64,000 nt of DNA from Urechis unicinctus (taxonomy: Eukaryota > Annelida > Polychaeta > Xenopneusta > Urechidae): the NCBI GenBank assembly GCA_034190875.2, contig CM067356.1:53461602-53525601 (forward strand). Direction: 5' to 3'. Position 1 is the first letter of the stretch. Every line of letters starts with the position of its first letter. Under the pieces are notes generated by a model. It had not been told where the DNA came from. It searched no databases and saw only the letters and a list, made by a program, of their open reading frames with translations. The translations under genes were made by a program, and so were the position numbers. Positions 10,582 to 25,924 of the stretch are shown here, one piece after another.

Positions 10582-10676
10582 ATGCCAAACATTTCGCTAA
10601 GGATAGCTGTAATCTGTTTAATGTTGTTGTTTATTGCAATCATCTGTGGCTACATTTCATCTCGCTCCTATCGTAG
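10582..10676 (+). CDS. Possible orphan first exon encoding a signal anchor/signal peptide
   Basis: An ATG at 10,582 opens 31 codons plus two bases that end exactly at AG|GTAAGG, a strong splice donor at 10,677. The peptide is MPNISLRIAVICLMLLFIAI followed by ICGYISSRSYR. It has a short polar N-terminus, one basic residue, about 16 hydrophobic residues and a basic polar tail, the design of a signal peptide or a type II membrane anchor. No second exon could be identified with confidence. A weak candidate after about 10,796 lacks a pyrimidine tract and soon stops. It may be a genuine first exon with distant partners, a relic, or chance. Confidence 0.3.
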
Positions 10677-11199
10677 GTAAGGTTATCTAAAGCATATTCT
10701 TGACATACGTCATTTGATTATTTACTATGGTTAGCAGATGAACTAAATAGTGGAGTTGTGTGAGGTAGACACCGATATGGCGGATATCAGTCAGCTTTAA
10801 CACTGCGAGCTTTTCACGGCGCTGTGCCGGTGGCGTACGTGTCACCTCCTACGGCAGCTTTATCAAACAAACCAACACCAGTTGTTGACGCAAGATAAAT
10901 ACTTAAGGCTTTAAATAATACAGGGCTTAATGTGAGAATTGTCGGTGATGAGGGTGGCTACCAATTATCATTCTTGTCTGGATTTCGGAATTACAAAAAG
11001 ACTATATTGGTACGCCTGTATAGCATGTATATCTCTGTGGTGGATGTATTGACAATGAGGTTAGCTGATGGCTTAAAGATTTAGTTCCCCATGCTAGATC
11101 CTATAACAATGGATGACGAGCTGGCGCTATCGCATATTGGGACGGGTTGCATTCCACGTGCTGCTAATCTGATAGCGACAGCACCCCGATTTAAAACTT

Positions 11200-12210
11200 A
11201 CACTGGTCAACTAAAGATACAAAACCTTCCAATCCAAACTATTGTCAAATGATTTCATCAATCAATATTGGTATTAATCTCATTTTTGTGCAATTCTTCT
11301 GTCTGAAAAACACCTGCAATTGATGACACTGGATGATCTACACCATCACCAATCCATTAAGTAATAATTGGGTTCTTCTGCTAGAACAAATTGAATATGC
11401 AGCTTTAACACAGTTCGCATGCAAGGAAAATAAAGTTCGGCATGCTTAGGCAGTTACACGTTGTAGATGATATTTAGTTGACATACAACGATTATATTTT
11501 GTTTCTTTATCACCATGGTACCGCGTCTTCCCATTAGACATAGAGGCTACAGGGATTCACTGTGTAAGGTATGTTTTAGTTTATCAGAGGCATTCATCTC
11601 ATAATCTTATTCTCAAAGGTGGACCGTCATCATAAACTCATTATGAAAAGGACTGAGTGTAAAGGACAATATATAGACCTTCCTGTAAGTTCACTGTTAA
11701 TAGCACAGTCGGACGTCCTTAGGCGTTGGTCTTCGAAATATTCCTAAATTACTCTATTGGCTTCATACACTTTTACCATAGAAATCCATCTAGAATTTAC
11801 AGACGGTACCGGAAATGCCAACTGGACCGGGGAAACTTTCTTAGCTGCTTATTGACTGCTTAACTAGCCATGCTACCTTATCAAAACCACATGCTCGAAC
11901 ATTTACATATATCATATTCCGTCGGATGGTTTATTTGAAACTCTATATACCTTTGTGAGATGGAAATTTGATAATTGTTTAATATTCGACTGAGGCTGCA
12001 ATGGTAACTAATATGAACATGGGATTGGATATCAAAGCACCCGATTAGATAAAAGTAATGGTAAGAAAGTTAAACTCGCTAGGGGGCATTCCAAGGGTTT
12101 TGTGCTGCTTTGGTGGAATTGGTTTACTGATTGCACGTGAAGCTAGCGGTCCAGGTGATTGGTTGACAATGGATGATGTTGTGTTGGTTGGAACCTGAGT
12201 TCACTTCATT
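11200..12210 (+). repeat. Dispersed repeat C, copy 1 (inverted mate at 25.9-27.0 kb)
   Basis: The reverse complement of 25,925-27,010 aligns along this interval. Shared landmarks include AATATTGGTATTAA near 11,265, the GCAGCTTTAACA-like run near 11,400, the tract CCGGAAATGCCAACTGGA near 11,810 and GCATTCCAAGGGTTTTGTGC near 12,087. Divergence and small indels are obvious, so the pair is old. No coding frame is shared and no terminal inverted repeats or target duplications were found. Confidence 0.75.
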
Positions 12211-13531
12211 GCTGGGCTGTCTCATTATCATTCTACTTGGCTATACATTTGCCGAGCGTCCGCTGTTGATGTTCTCGATATCAACACACAGTGAATAAGG
12301 CGCCTGCTTTTGGTTGATTCAATATTAACGCGAAGCGGAGCAGTTATCATAACATTAGTACAGCGACGCATGCAGAGATCTATGTCAAGCAAATAATACC
12401 CAGCATCAATGAGTGCAAGGTAAATAGCCCCGGCTTTCCATTAACCACGCTTGCAAAAGTTTGTATTGACATCAAATTGAGCGTATTAAATGGACACAAT
12501 TATCGATCTACAATTCATTTGCCGCAGCCCATGTCCAGGACCTCACAAAATTTATTAGCACACCTTAGTCTAGCCAACACTTACCTCTTTACGATTGTAA
12601 TGCTTCTATATGGAGGACCAATGACATATATTGCATTCCAGATGCCATGTCCTACATTGGCTACTTGTAACCGGTTGTAGACCACGCGCATTAATTGATG
12701 AAAAACTACTAATAAACCATTGCAAAAGCTAATCAAAGCGTACAAAGTAATGCAAACATGTTCAAGTGACAAAATACCGCAGTAATTTTAGTTTGAGAAA
12801 ATGGCTGTTAACCAACTATGGTTCGTAGAATATAGGTTACATGGCGAAAGACAATATATAGAGTATTTATTCTAGCAGCAGCAGCACTCCTATTTGTCCA
12901 GGACAGTTGGTAAAGGATGGCAGACATGTCCTGAGTAGATAAATGGTTCATCACTAATAGCAACAGCATTGAATCCTTTATTGTGTCTATATGAATTGCT
13001 AAATCATTAACTATCACCTACAAAAATACAATATGACATATCTGATCATCCTTTAAAACTGACCCAGCTTGCTACCTGTTGCACAGATGACCGCTAGAGA
13101 GATAATAAACGCGATCATTGGTGATATACAGTCTTCCGGCTTACGCTAAGTACTGTATTATCTTTCTCGATTGTATTGCAATAGGGCTATATATATATAT
13201 ATATAACCTCGTATCTGCATTCTGCGGAAACAACTCCTAAATGTGATTAATGTGAATTATTTGATGACAATTGACGACATTCTTAAGATATGTATACTGC
13301 TGGGTATAACGACTGATCAAATTTGCGGCGTTATTGAAAATAGGTCCTAGGTTTATAATGGGTGTATGCAAATGTGGACAGAGAATGGCGTTATTCGGAA
13401 TTTTGATAATTACAAAGATAGACATGTGTTCAGATTCAAATTTGTTTAGCTGTTTGATACTGAACCCGTGAGCCCAATTCCATTCTTAAACGCACCTGGG
13501 CGTGTGGCAATTGACAACTAAATTCTACTGT
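12211..13531. other. Intergenic stretch with a short (TA)n run at 13,188-13,205
   Basis: There is no supported gene. The only structure noted is the nine-unit TA microsatellite. Small open frames of 62-69 codons on the minus strand show no family resemblance. Confidence 0.4.
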
Positions 13532-14771
13532 ATTAGTATTGGTGTGCCGTTAATTCCTAAAAGCACCCTTAACCACTCACCATAGCTTTTGTAATATGAG
13601 AGCAATCGTTCACTGATTTAACGTATTAACCACGCTTTGCTGTTAATCATGACGAATGAATATTAAAATGCAAGTGACATGAAGGCGCTCCCTGGGTATA
13701 CATATGGAGCAGCCCGATACAGTCATATATTAAAAACTTGGTTAAATTATAGTAATTATCATATCCACGAGCATACGAGTTTCCATTTAGGTAAATCATC
13801 TTATTCTGCTATACCCGTGTGTATACCTCGGTGGCTTTTGTGGCCGTCAAATTGCAATTGATTTCGATCAAAAACTTCTACCGTAAAATATTCGACGAGG
13901 TAAAATAAAATGTCCCCAATAGAACGATGGAATAAAATTGTTTCGATATCTATTGGAAATACACAAACAAATCACAACTTGGCTTATGTAGGGCTAACAG
14001 CCTACTTTTATATCCTTGATTGCTTGATTACACAAAAAGATTGGCAGATATAGGCGGATATATTGTCAATATTTGAGGTTTCAACGAGGGCGCCCCAAAC
14101 TGCTGCTTACGCATCACAGGAGACGATGTCTATTCTATTTTAAAAATAACAACGACCCCTTACTCTTAAAACAAAGCTGCTGCAACATAGAGGAGCATGA
14201 TTCAATCAAGGGAATAGCGCGTGGTTGCAATGTACGGAAAGAATATTACTAATGATGGTCTTCGGAGATATTATTATTTGACAATAGGTCATATGATATG
14301 TAAAATAGTCTAGCGGGTTGATGATGATGGTATGTTACACTTACCAGCTTCACGTTGATCCCCTGCGGTCCCAGGCAATATGTGACAGAACAATGACTGT
14401 AGGGCGTGACCAACGAAGCACCAAACCTACAGGAACCAAGGTTGTATTCCTATATTTGTGTATGTTCTGACAAATCTTTAGTATTCTAAAATACATTATC
14501 TGCAAAAAACAACCACTTACATATATTCAACAAGGCGATAAATTATAATTCTGATAACCAGTAGTCAGTTATACGACGATTGCCGCCCTCCCTTACCCTG
14601 TCAAGTTGGCTGTAATAAGTCATGTCACACATTGTTATCACAACGGCGTATGTGAGATGTTTGCCTATTGCAATGATATATACCTCTTTAGTGCAACAGA
14701 GTAGACCATAAGTCAATATAGTACGTTGCACACGAGGTGGTTTGGGGCTCGTTAATCAAATATATAAAGTC

Positions 14772-15995
14772 GCTACATGACAATTAGTTAGTCTGTTTTT
14801 CTTATAAGAAACTTACGAATCCATCGGCAAGAAGCAGTGAACAATTGTTCTGTCAATGAGATTTTCTAATTTCCAATTGAAGCTCAGTTATCATTCTCTC
14901 GACATAACGGACCTCACCATATCGTCCCTCACACAATGTTGTGAACCTAATAACGTTCATCTGCACTATTATACTCATAAATAGCGTTAGGCGGTGCAAG
15001 AAAAGTATATCAATATATAGCTCCGGTCGAACGGTAATATAAATATACCGTTGTGCTCCGACATTTTGGGCGCACATTAAAACATGCGTTTGACTAAAGT
15101 GCTGGGTTACGCTTCTAGAAAACAACATATATCAAAGGCCTGTACAAAAATAAGTCACAGCGCACCAAAATGCTTACCCCCGATCAATGCTGTTCTTTAC
15201 GAAATGCCTTCTCTATATCATTTCCGAAAAGTCGCGATGCGATGACCGCCAATTTGGAAAATATTTGGTCGCGTGATTACCCGTGATTTCCCGCATTGCC
15301 TCCCTGCTAAGCTTGAAAAGCACGTTGACGCACTTTGAATACAATCTGCTGTATCTTATCGAGTTCAGACACAGGAAGCAATAGTCGTCGATGGGTCACG
15401 TCATTCTGAGAATGCGCGATGTACGTGGCTTGGAACTTGAAACAAACATGGTGCTATGTTTCAGTCTTTTTACCGCTTCCAAATTTATCGAAATATAACT
15501 TATTACCATGGATGAAATACCCCGCCACAAAGGGATAAAATTGTCCACGAACATCATTGCATTCTACAACCACGGCACTTGGGTATGTTTGGTGTTTGGT
15601 AGTTGTCTGAATCGATCTCAAAATTTATAACCCTGCGTCGTTTGCAAACAGAGTAAGACGTCTACTCAGACGTCTTGTAGGGCTAATCAATATATTGCCT
15701 TGACAGTAAGGCCACCATAAGAGTAAGACGTTCCATGGACTATAATAATAATGGTTGTATCACGTATAGTGGAAGCTGCGTGAAGGCAGCATCAGGGGTA
15801 AAGGTCTGGTGCCACGGAATTCCCCTGCGACCATAATGATGGCCTACACGACAATAGCAGTAGATACCGTATCTCTTTGTCTGTTTGATTACCAAGGACC
15901 TCCTCCCCCTTTCCTGCCAAACTAATCATTGGTGGCCCTTGGTATGGAGCTATATCAAAGCATTACAGAAAAATTTAGTTAATTCATCAGTGAAT
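14772..15995. other. 1.2-kb segment present in one composite-repeat copy only
   Basis: The flanking sequence AAATATATAA and the following CGTGTC-containing block are adjacent in the sister copy at 43,855-43,880 but are separated here by 1.2 kb. This is either an insertion in this copy or a deletion in the other. No terminal repeats or transposase were recognised. It includes a short ATG frame at about 15,509 ending at a GTATGT donor-like site, too short to call. Confidence 0.55.
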
Positions 15996-18202
15996 TCGTG
16001 TTATATATACGGCCGTGTCCGGACAAAATGAAGGTTCCAATGGACACAGAAATATAGCTTGTGCTAAGCCAACGTTGTGGCGAACGTGCAAGTGATTACA
16101 GACGTAATGAAAGAGAAACAAATGATCGGATATTTCCATATTAGTTAGAGCTAATGCTTGATGTGGTGTGTTGTGATGACAATATTTGCTATGGCGAATA
16201 ACAATAGTTGCTCCCTTATAGCAAGCACAAACGACGGACATTTTTATGAAAATGCTGTAGGGGATATATATTGCCCGGTGATATAGAGTGTGCCATCAGC
16301 TAACTCATCAGGGCGCCAATCAGTTAAATAACTTCATCGCCGGTACAACAATCAAACTGCAATGAATCGATAAGGCCAAAGACGTTTAAAATCATAACAA
16401 TATATTCTCTTCACTATAACACCATTATAAAGGTCACTGCGGGAGTAATGCTCGAAGGCATTACTATTAAACCAAATCAATATAGTTTGGGGGAAGGGGG
16501 CACTCATGCTTTGCGGGGTGCGCATGAATAGTAGGTCCCTGTAGCTATTGGCCCCATCGACTTATCATTGCCGAATATTCTCACCTTAGGCCCTGAGTAA
16601 TAGACAGCTGGAACTATTTTGCCTGCGTCAACAATCGCTTGTGTGTTTGTTTGACACCACTGTCTGCTTTAAGAGTTATGGTATGTGTCACGGACGCAAT
16701 ATGTCGTTCTATTGAATCATCAAACAGCCAACATGATTATACACACATTGATATCGAGGACACTCAAAATCATCACGGATTACATTGCTGACATCTGCAC
16801 TTTACACAATTCCACTTTCAAGCAATTTGCTAGCATTATGAACAAATAGTTACAGGGTGTCACAAATATTTGATAGGTTTGTTTACCGAGAAGCGCTCTG
16901 AAGCAAACTGGCGTGCAATAGGTCTCCAAAGAGAATTGACACATGGATACTAACAGCTGACTACTGCTCACAACTGCTTGACATGCCAGTGCTGTCTTTT
17001 TCTATGTTTCACAATGTTAAACCATAGTCATCATGCAAACAAAAACATCTACTGTCATAGTATTATATATAATTTGCGGAGATTTAATTGTTATAGTGAA
17101 TGACTTAAACGAACTGCGAAATTTGCGTTCTAGGAACGGACTTTGGTTGTGGTTTTCGTGCTGGTTTCGTGTGGTTTTCTTTTCTTCTGGTTATACGCGT
17201 TATTGCTTCGAAGGGTCTTGTTTGGGTTTTGTTTGTTATTGTGTCTGTAGTTAAATCAGTGGTTATATTCCTGATTGTGCTTGCATATTTACTTGTTGTT
17301 ATGAAGGGTGGCAGTGATTGCTCCTCAACCATTGATATAAATTTAATGTCAGACAAAGGGTTGCAGTTTTTAGAAATTCACCAACCAAGTGTGGAAGTTG
17401 GTACTTATGTCAGCGTGATGCAATAAAACGCAATCGGACTACATTGTAATGAGTCGAACACTAACCAAACACGCATTGTCAAGTTGTTAAAATGGAGACA
17501 GGATTATTGATTGCTTCATCAAGATGAGAAGAGTGATGCTCTAACGCACGCTATTCTGGCATGATGAATATCTGTCATAACCTACCCCGAAACAATAGGT
17601 TTAATTGAACAATTAGCATTATTTCTTCTTTTACACTGGATATACTTTTTCCTGGTATTTGGTTAGTGTTCCAACAGCCTCAGCATTTCAAGCAATAACT
17701 TCCATACTTACCTATACCATCATATTGATGGAAATATGTTATTTTGTTTCACAATAGCTTATTTAGCAGGATGATCCTCCCATTGACAAGGCAATTTTGG
17801 AATAATAATTCTGCTCTTACCTGCTGTACTTGTTAGTTTGTGATTATTGTTAAAACTGATTGAGTCGAATGCAACCCCACTTTAAATTGTCTCAAGTCTT
17901 TTGGTAAAACCTTGTTATGTAATGGGTAAGCTCTTTTTTTTCATTTTTCTTGCATTTGACGGTATCTTGTAACAAAGAGTATATATGATGGGCGCACTTG
18001 ATATGATGTACCCTGATGCTGAATGTCTGAGTTGAATAATTGAAATATAGCCCCATAAAACAACTCCTGTTGATGCCTTAACGTGCTCATGACTATCATT
18101 GACTATCCTTTAAGCAGTCACCGAGATATGGCCTCCTAGACATGACTAGAATGCTACAGAGAAAAGGTGTACAAGAGCCAGTATAGATGGTCATCAGCGA
18201 GG

Positions 18203-18210
18203 TGACGTCA
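18203..18210. promoter_or_regulatory. Palindromic CRE (TGACGTCA) in a highly conserved repeat sub-block
   Basis: The 8-bp full cAMP-response element TGACGTCA sits in a block of about 205 bp that is almost identical to 46,060-46,268, where the same palindrome is at 46,142-46,149. A full CRE is a known CREB/ATF binding sequence. Whether it is used here is inference. Confidence 0.4.
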
Positions 18211-18919
18211 CACTTTGTAGTCCAATATGAAGACTACGATGATTCACTGGTTCATTCATGGAGTTTTGTTTGGTAACAGTCGAGCTTTATTGTAATGTAT
18301 GAAGAATTAATGGCGACGGAGAACCAAAGAGGATATTGCAATGGCATGAGATCCTGTGATATTTAACATTCAGGTCACTGGGTGGATGCATGAAAACGCT
18401 ATCCACTGTAACGATGTAACGATGACTATGTAAAAGCCTAATAAGGCTTGCATAACTCGATTAAAAGACGGCGCCGACGTTCTTTAGTTCAAGTATCTGC
18501 AACGTATTTCTACCATAACAACTGCATGCTCAGTTAGTAAATAAGCCTAAGGATTGAAACTAACTTAAAACAAAATCTTAGTGAACGAATGCTGCCGTAA
18601 GTCGGTGACTAATATGCTTCAAACAAAACTACTACTAATAGCTATGTATGTTTGAATGGACAAAGGAACAGATGAGCAGGATAATCTATAATTGAATTCA
18701 TACTCCGAGTAAGAATCGCAGGATGTGAGATGACCATACATAAATAGGGTAGAATAGCGTCTTATTCGGATGTCAAGATGTTTTGCTCCTATTGTTGGCA
18801 TCGATGATGATGAAGATGGCGACCTACATGATGACTTTGACGATAAATAAGAAGCAGATAACGGAGTTGAAGACTTTAAAGACGTTTTAAGACTTTATAG
18901 ATCATGTAGATATGGTGGT

Positions 18920-19020
18920 CATAAGGGAGATGATTAAAGCGACGATGATGATAATGATTATGATAATGATGATGATAATGATGACGTTGATGATGATATT
19001 GTTGATGATGATGATGATGT

Positions 19021-19054
<34 letters not shown>

Positions 19055-19160
19055 AATGACTACGACGAAGATAATGTTGATAATCACGATGATGATAATA
19101 TGGATGTTGATGACGTTAATGAGAAATATAATAATGATGAAGATTAGGATCAAGATTTTC
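18920..19160 (+). repeat. Imperfect (GAT)n microsatellite at end of composite repeat
   Basis: Degenerate GAT/GAC/AAT triplets occupy the interval, densest at 19,000-19,055. They give long low-complexity open frames (poly-Met/Ile) on both strands, which are not genes. Confidence 0.9.
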
Positions 19161-20137
19161 ATCACGATTGTGGTGATGATAATGATAGCTACTCCAACGA
19201 TGGATATGGCCAAAAAACAACCTAAGACACTGATATTGTACCTTTGTACGTATGAGGGTTTGCTCAGGAACCTGTTGTCACGCAATTTAAAGATCAATTT
19301 AACCGGATTACATGGTATTGCCAAAACAAGTCAAAATTTTATGGTGGATAATTATTTAATGGCTCCATATAGATCAAAGATAACCAAATTATTACCTGCT
19401 TGTACTTATTTTCGTGAGTGATAAGCAATATATGTACCACTAAGCGGATATTTTATTTATTTTGTCAGTGAAAATAAAGCCACACGTGTAATATATCACA
19501 GTCGTTACAATAAATACTTGTGTTTGACATGATATTACAGTTTGCCACGAATACCTTTCACATTATCCGAATATGCGTCTGACGATGCTGCTATCTGCCA
19601 CACGCCCTGCTTAACACCGCACTCAAGCTAACGAAAGCCATTGCAGAGCTGTTTTATGAGGAGCATTTATTGATTCAGTGTATTTTACCAATGTCGTCCA
19701 AGTTTAATCCATTTAGTTTTGCTCTTTGTCTATATTGCTCTTAGCTCCCAAAACAAAATTTATTCAATGAACAATATGATATTGATTAAATACTGACAAT
19801 AAATCGACCATTCATACTCGCACTTTTGTCTCGTATACTTGATTTAGCTGGCGTGTTCTGGTGTTTTACGAAATACATCAAGTATGATTGATATTGACAG
19901 AAGTTGATTTCAACCATATTGTATTGATGCTTGATCACACACGGCATCATATTCCGAACACATGACCATCCAAATCAATCACGATACCTGTTATTCTCTA
20001 ATTCTACTTAGAAAAATGTATTTGCCGAATGTGATTAAACTTCACCAAACGCTAGTTTAACAGTTTTTGGTCGAAGATGATTTGCTTAGAACCTTATAAT
20101 GCCATTGTTATATTATAATAGTATAAATGCTTAAAAT

Positions 20138-20139
<2 letters not shown>
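19161..20139. other. Intergenic, nothing recognised
   Basis: AT-rich sequence with no supported exon or repeat. Confidence 0.4.

Positions 20140-20227
<88 letters not shown>
20140..20227. repeat. (AT)n microsatellite, about 44 units
   Basis: Uninterrupted alternating AT. A second, interrupted AT/TA-rich tract follows at about 20,279-20,340. Confidence 0.95.
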
Positions 20228-20231
<4 letters not shown>

Positions 20232-20273
20232 CAATAATACTTTTTGTAAATACATATGTTTTTGCATAAATAG

Positions 20274-20307
<34 letters not shown>

Positions 20308-20378
20308 CAATATATAAACATATGTATGTATATATATATGTGCGTAAACATATTTATATTTATGTAATATATGTATAT

Positions 20379-22734
<2,356 letters not shown>

Positions 22735-22842
22735 CGATGATGATAACAATGATGATGATGGCAATAATGATAACGATGGTAAGCAAGAAGAGCAAATCGA
22801 CAACTATGACGATGCTGATGATTAGGCTGGTTGCGATGAGGG

Positions 22843-22933
<91 letters not shown>

Positions 22934-22965
22934 AATGATGATTATGATGATGATGATGATGATGA
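22735..22965 (+). repeat. (GAT)n microsatellite, pure core 22,844-22,932
   Basis: The pure GAT core of about 30 units is flanked by degenerate triplets on both sides. The low-complexity open frames are not coding. Confidence 0.95.
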
Positions 22966-25924
22966 CAACGATCATCTTTTCATATATCTGAGTGACATTG
23001 GAATCATCCTATCAGCATATTGACTCATGTGCAGTCCATCGCAATATGTGACAGTAGAATTTACTTGTCAATTGCCGGGTCTATTTATCTTACACGTGCT
23101 AATGCTGGGTATTATTTGCTTGTCACAGCTGTATGCATGCGTAGCTGTACTTATATAGTAATGTCTGCTCATCCTCTCGTTGAAACTGAATCAGGGAAAA
23201 GCTTGTGCACTTATTCACCGTGTGCTGATACCGAGGAAAGTCAACAGCGGTCACTCTGCAAATGTTTAGCCATTTAGAATAATAATGAGACAGCCCTATG
23301 GCATCTACAGCGAACATATGCACATTTCAACACTACGCCAGCACATCGGTATCTGGCGTGTGTACATTTACCATACATTACTCTTCCATTTAGCAAATCT
23401 ACAATGGATTGGAGAACAACAGCTAAATTGTGTCAGTAATATTTACAAAAGCATGATGTAAACAACATAGCTTACCCAAATTGGAAATTATAACCAAGCC
23501 GACATGCAACATGTAGCCCTCGCGAGACAAAAATAAAATAAAAATAAAAACAACCTGGACAATGCCAATTGGTAGCTAGGTGACATTATCTGCACTATTT
23601 ATGTTGTATTTTCCTCGCCCTATTGATTATCGCTGTGCGCTCATGTAAACTAACGGTTAATCGAGAGCTCAAGAAATGTTAGATTTCTCCATTAAAATTC
23701 ACGCCATACCATAACATAAGTTCCTGCAAAAGCAATTTCTGTGTTTGGCATAAACTACTTAGGAAGACTGAAAACTAAAATAAAGAAGCGGGTAGCTTCT
23801 ATCATTTTACTAATAATTGGTTTTAATTGAAACAGCAAACGAAAGATTTGCTGGATTGAGAGCCACAATGCGCTTGCTATTCGGCTGTGTTGCGTAATTA
23901 CTGGCTTTATATTGGCTACCGTACAATAAGCATGAAAGTGCAATGGCGTAACTGCGAAATATAGATCGCATCAAATGTGACGTATAACAAAGGTAGCCAC
24001 AAGTAACATCATAAAGGTCGTGGAAGGTCTGATTTTACTAGTTTCGGCGTAATGTTCTCAGTTGCGAACTATACTACATTAACGTTTTATGAATGCACTG
24101 ATGTTAAAGAACAGTTGCGAAGCAGTGGAATATAGGTAATGAAATAAGTAACACTGACAATAACTATGACAAACATATGTTATTTGATATGTCAGTCTGC
24201 TTTATGCAGGAGACGGACCCAAGTCCATTATCAATGCCCACAACAAAGTAGTCGGCCAATTCAGCGTAGGTATATATCTACTAATTTATATGTCTTGCAT
24301 GACCGCCATTGTCTGGTATGTGTTACTTCTAGAGAATAATTGTAACATTTTGCGTGCTGTGCATTCTTGTAAAAGCATCCGGTCGTAAACGGATACTTTG
24401 CTTACCACCATCCGCAATAAAGGCCTGATTCCAATATGTGACTAAAACTAAGCAGACACATTCTCTCTCCGTGATGAAACAAACAGGGGATCAAGACCGC
24501 ATAGTAATTGCTCATGAGAGTCTGTCATGAGAGTCTGTCTGTCGCGTGATGTCTGTTGTAATACCGTGGACTTGGTCGTTATATGTTCTGCAGAATCAGG
24601 TTCGGTAGTTGTACGTTTGTACATGAGGCTCGTTGTTGGGAGACCTGCATATCTGACAACCAATGCAATAAAAGTCCTTGCTGTCTAAGGGTGGCTAATT
24701 GTGTAAGACAGAAGAGGGTATTATTTTTAACAACTTACACAGAAGGTGCAATACAATCTGACAACATAGTTGCGTCAATATCTAAGATGAATTGCATCTT
24801 TGTAAGAAAAGTCATTCCATTAATCGATTGACTTTGAGAAGGCGAATTTCTTAGTCTAAATGAGCTCGTTTGGTCTCCATCATACCAATGTTAAACTTAA
24901 ATCATCCAGTCTCAAGTTCACGACGTTTAATTGTAAATATTTTAAAATCAATTAAACAATATTCAGCTAGTCGAGACTACTTTTTTTGCAGGTAACAACG
25001 TAATACTTAAAACGTTGCGTTATGTTCATATTATTGTTGAATCACCGGTAATTCACGAATTAATCAACGAATATGCGCACATTCGTGCATGCGTTTATTT
25101 TACGTTCTAGAGATACAATGGTTAATGACAATTGTTTTTTGATACAAAGCACTAGCGAGGCTTGAAAATGTTCTGATTTGTACTTCTGACATTTAGTGGA
25201 GTATGTAAAAGCTTTCGTCATGACTGTAGGCCAACGCTAGTCACTACCATGCAATCCAGAACGGGCTAATGATGTCTAATTATGTTTTGATATGTGCTTC
25301 TGACATGTAGTGATGTATTTGTAAGCCCTCAACAAGGCATGTAAGTCACGCTGTGTAACTACCAGGCACAACAGAACTCATGCAGCCATTTAAGCAAATT
25401 ACACGCTTCTACTCTATCCAATTAACCATGATTAACCATAATCAATGCAATATGGGCAGAGTTAATCGATATGCTGAAGGTTCGCACTGCAAGATGATCA
25501 ATTCGATAAAAACAGTAATGCAATTTTTTAATCCTATCAGATATTTGTATTTTACAGTAAAATGAAGATTATCTGAGAAAGAGAGTGATTTAAATGCCGG
25601 GGCACTACCAACAGTTATTGGTAGATAACAATCTGCCTCAGCAGTTGGCACAAACATACTGCCAACAATAAACTGAAACAAGCTTGTTATTAACAATGGA
25701 TTGACAGGAACATATTGATTCGCCAAATAAATATTCTTCCATGACAATTGTAATATATTAAACAATTGGAATACCATAACAGGAGTATTTCAAACAAAGC
25801 TTTCTCGTAAACATGTCTTAATATGATCCCGTGTTCTAACAAACTGGTTATAAAGTGACATGGCTACTGGTGACAGTTACCATAATAAGGCACAAAAATA
25901 ATTCGGAAAACTATGAACAGCCCA
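22966..25924. other. Intergenic, nothing recognised
   Basis: Small open frames (60-111 codons), including a 111-codon minus frame at 25,442-25,777, show no family resemblance or splice context. A vague similarity between 24.6-24.7 and 30.8 kb may be another old repeat. Confidence 0.35.

Larger units (their letters stand above)
13532..18960 (+). repeat. Composite dispersed repeat, long plus-strand copy (blocks A-B-E)
   Basis: 13,532-13,745 matches 41,689-41,895; 14,060-14,770 matches 43,060-43,860 and, inverted, 4,400-5,050; 15,996-18,955 matches 43,861-46,735. Within block E, identity varies from heavily gapped to nearly perfect (18,120-18,330). The copy runs into a degenerate (GAT)n tract, as do the copies ending at 34.3 and 46.7 kb. 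Open frames inside (for example 17,169-17,426) are not conserved in the sister copy, which has stops, so no protein is supported. Confidence 0.85.

Noticed and set aside
11109-11252. 47-codon ATG frame near repeat C
   Set aside because: Too short, no splice context or resemblance to a known family.
15655-15690. Inverted AGACGTCT motifs as a small regulatory element or CRISPR-like repeat
   Set aside because: Only two short matches, with no array structure. CRISPR arrays are not expected in an animal genome.
17033-17426. Hydrophobic frames (73 and 85 codons) suggesting a membrane protein
   Set aside because: The sister repeat copy near 44,900-45,130 has stops and indels in the same frames, so no coding constraint is visible.
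18902-19421. 140-169-codon open frames on both strands
   Set aside because: They are products of the GAT triplet tract (poly-Met, poly-Ile) and carry no real protein signature.
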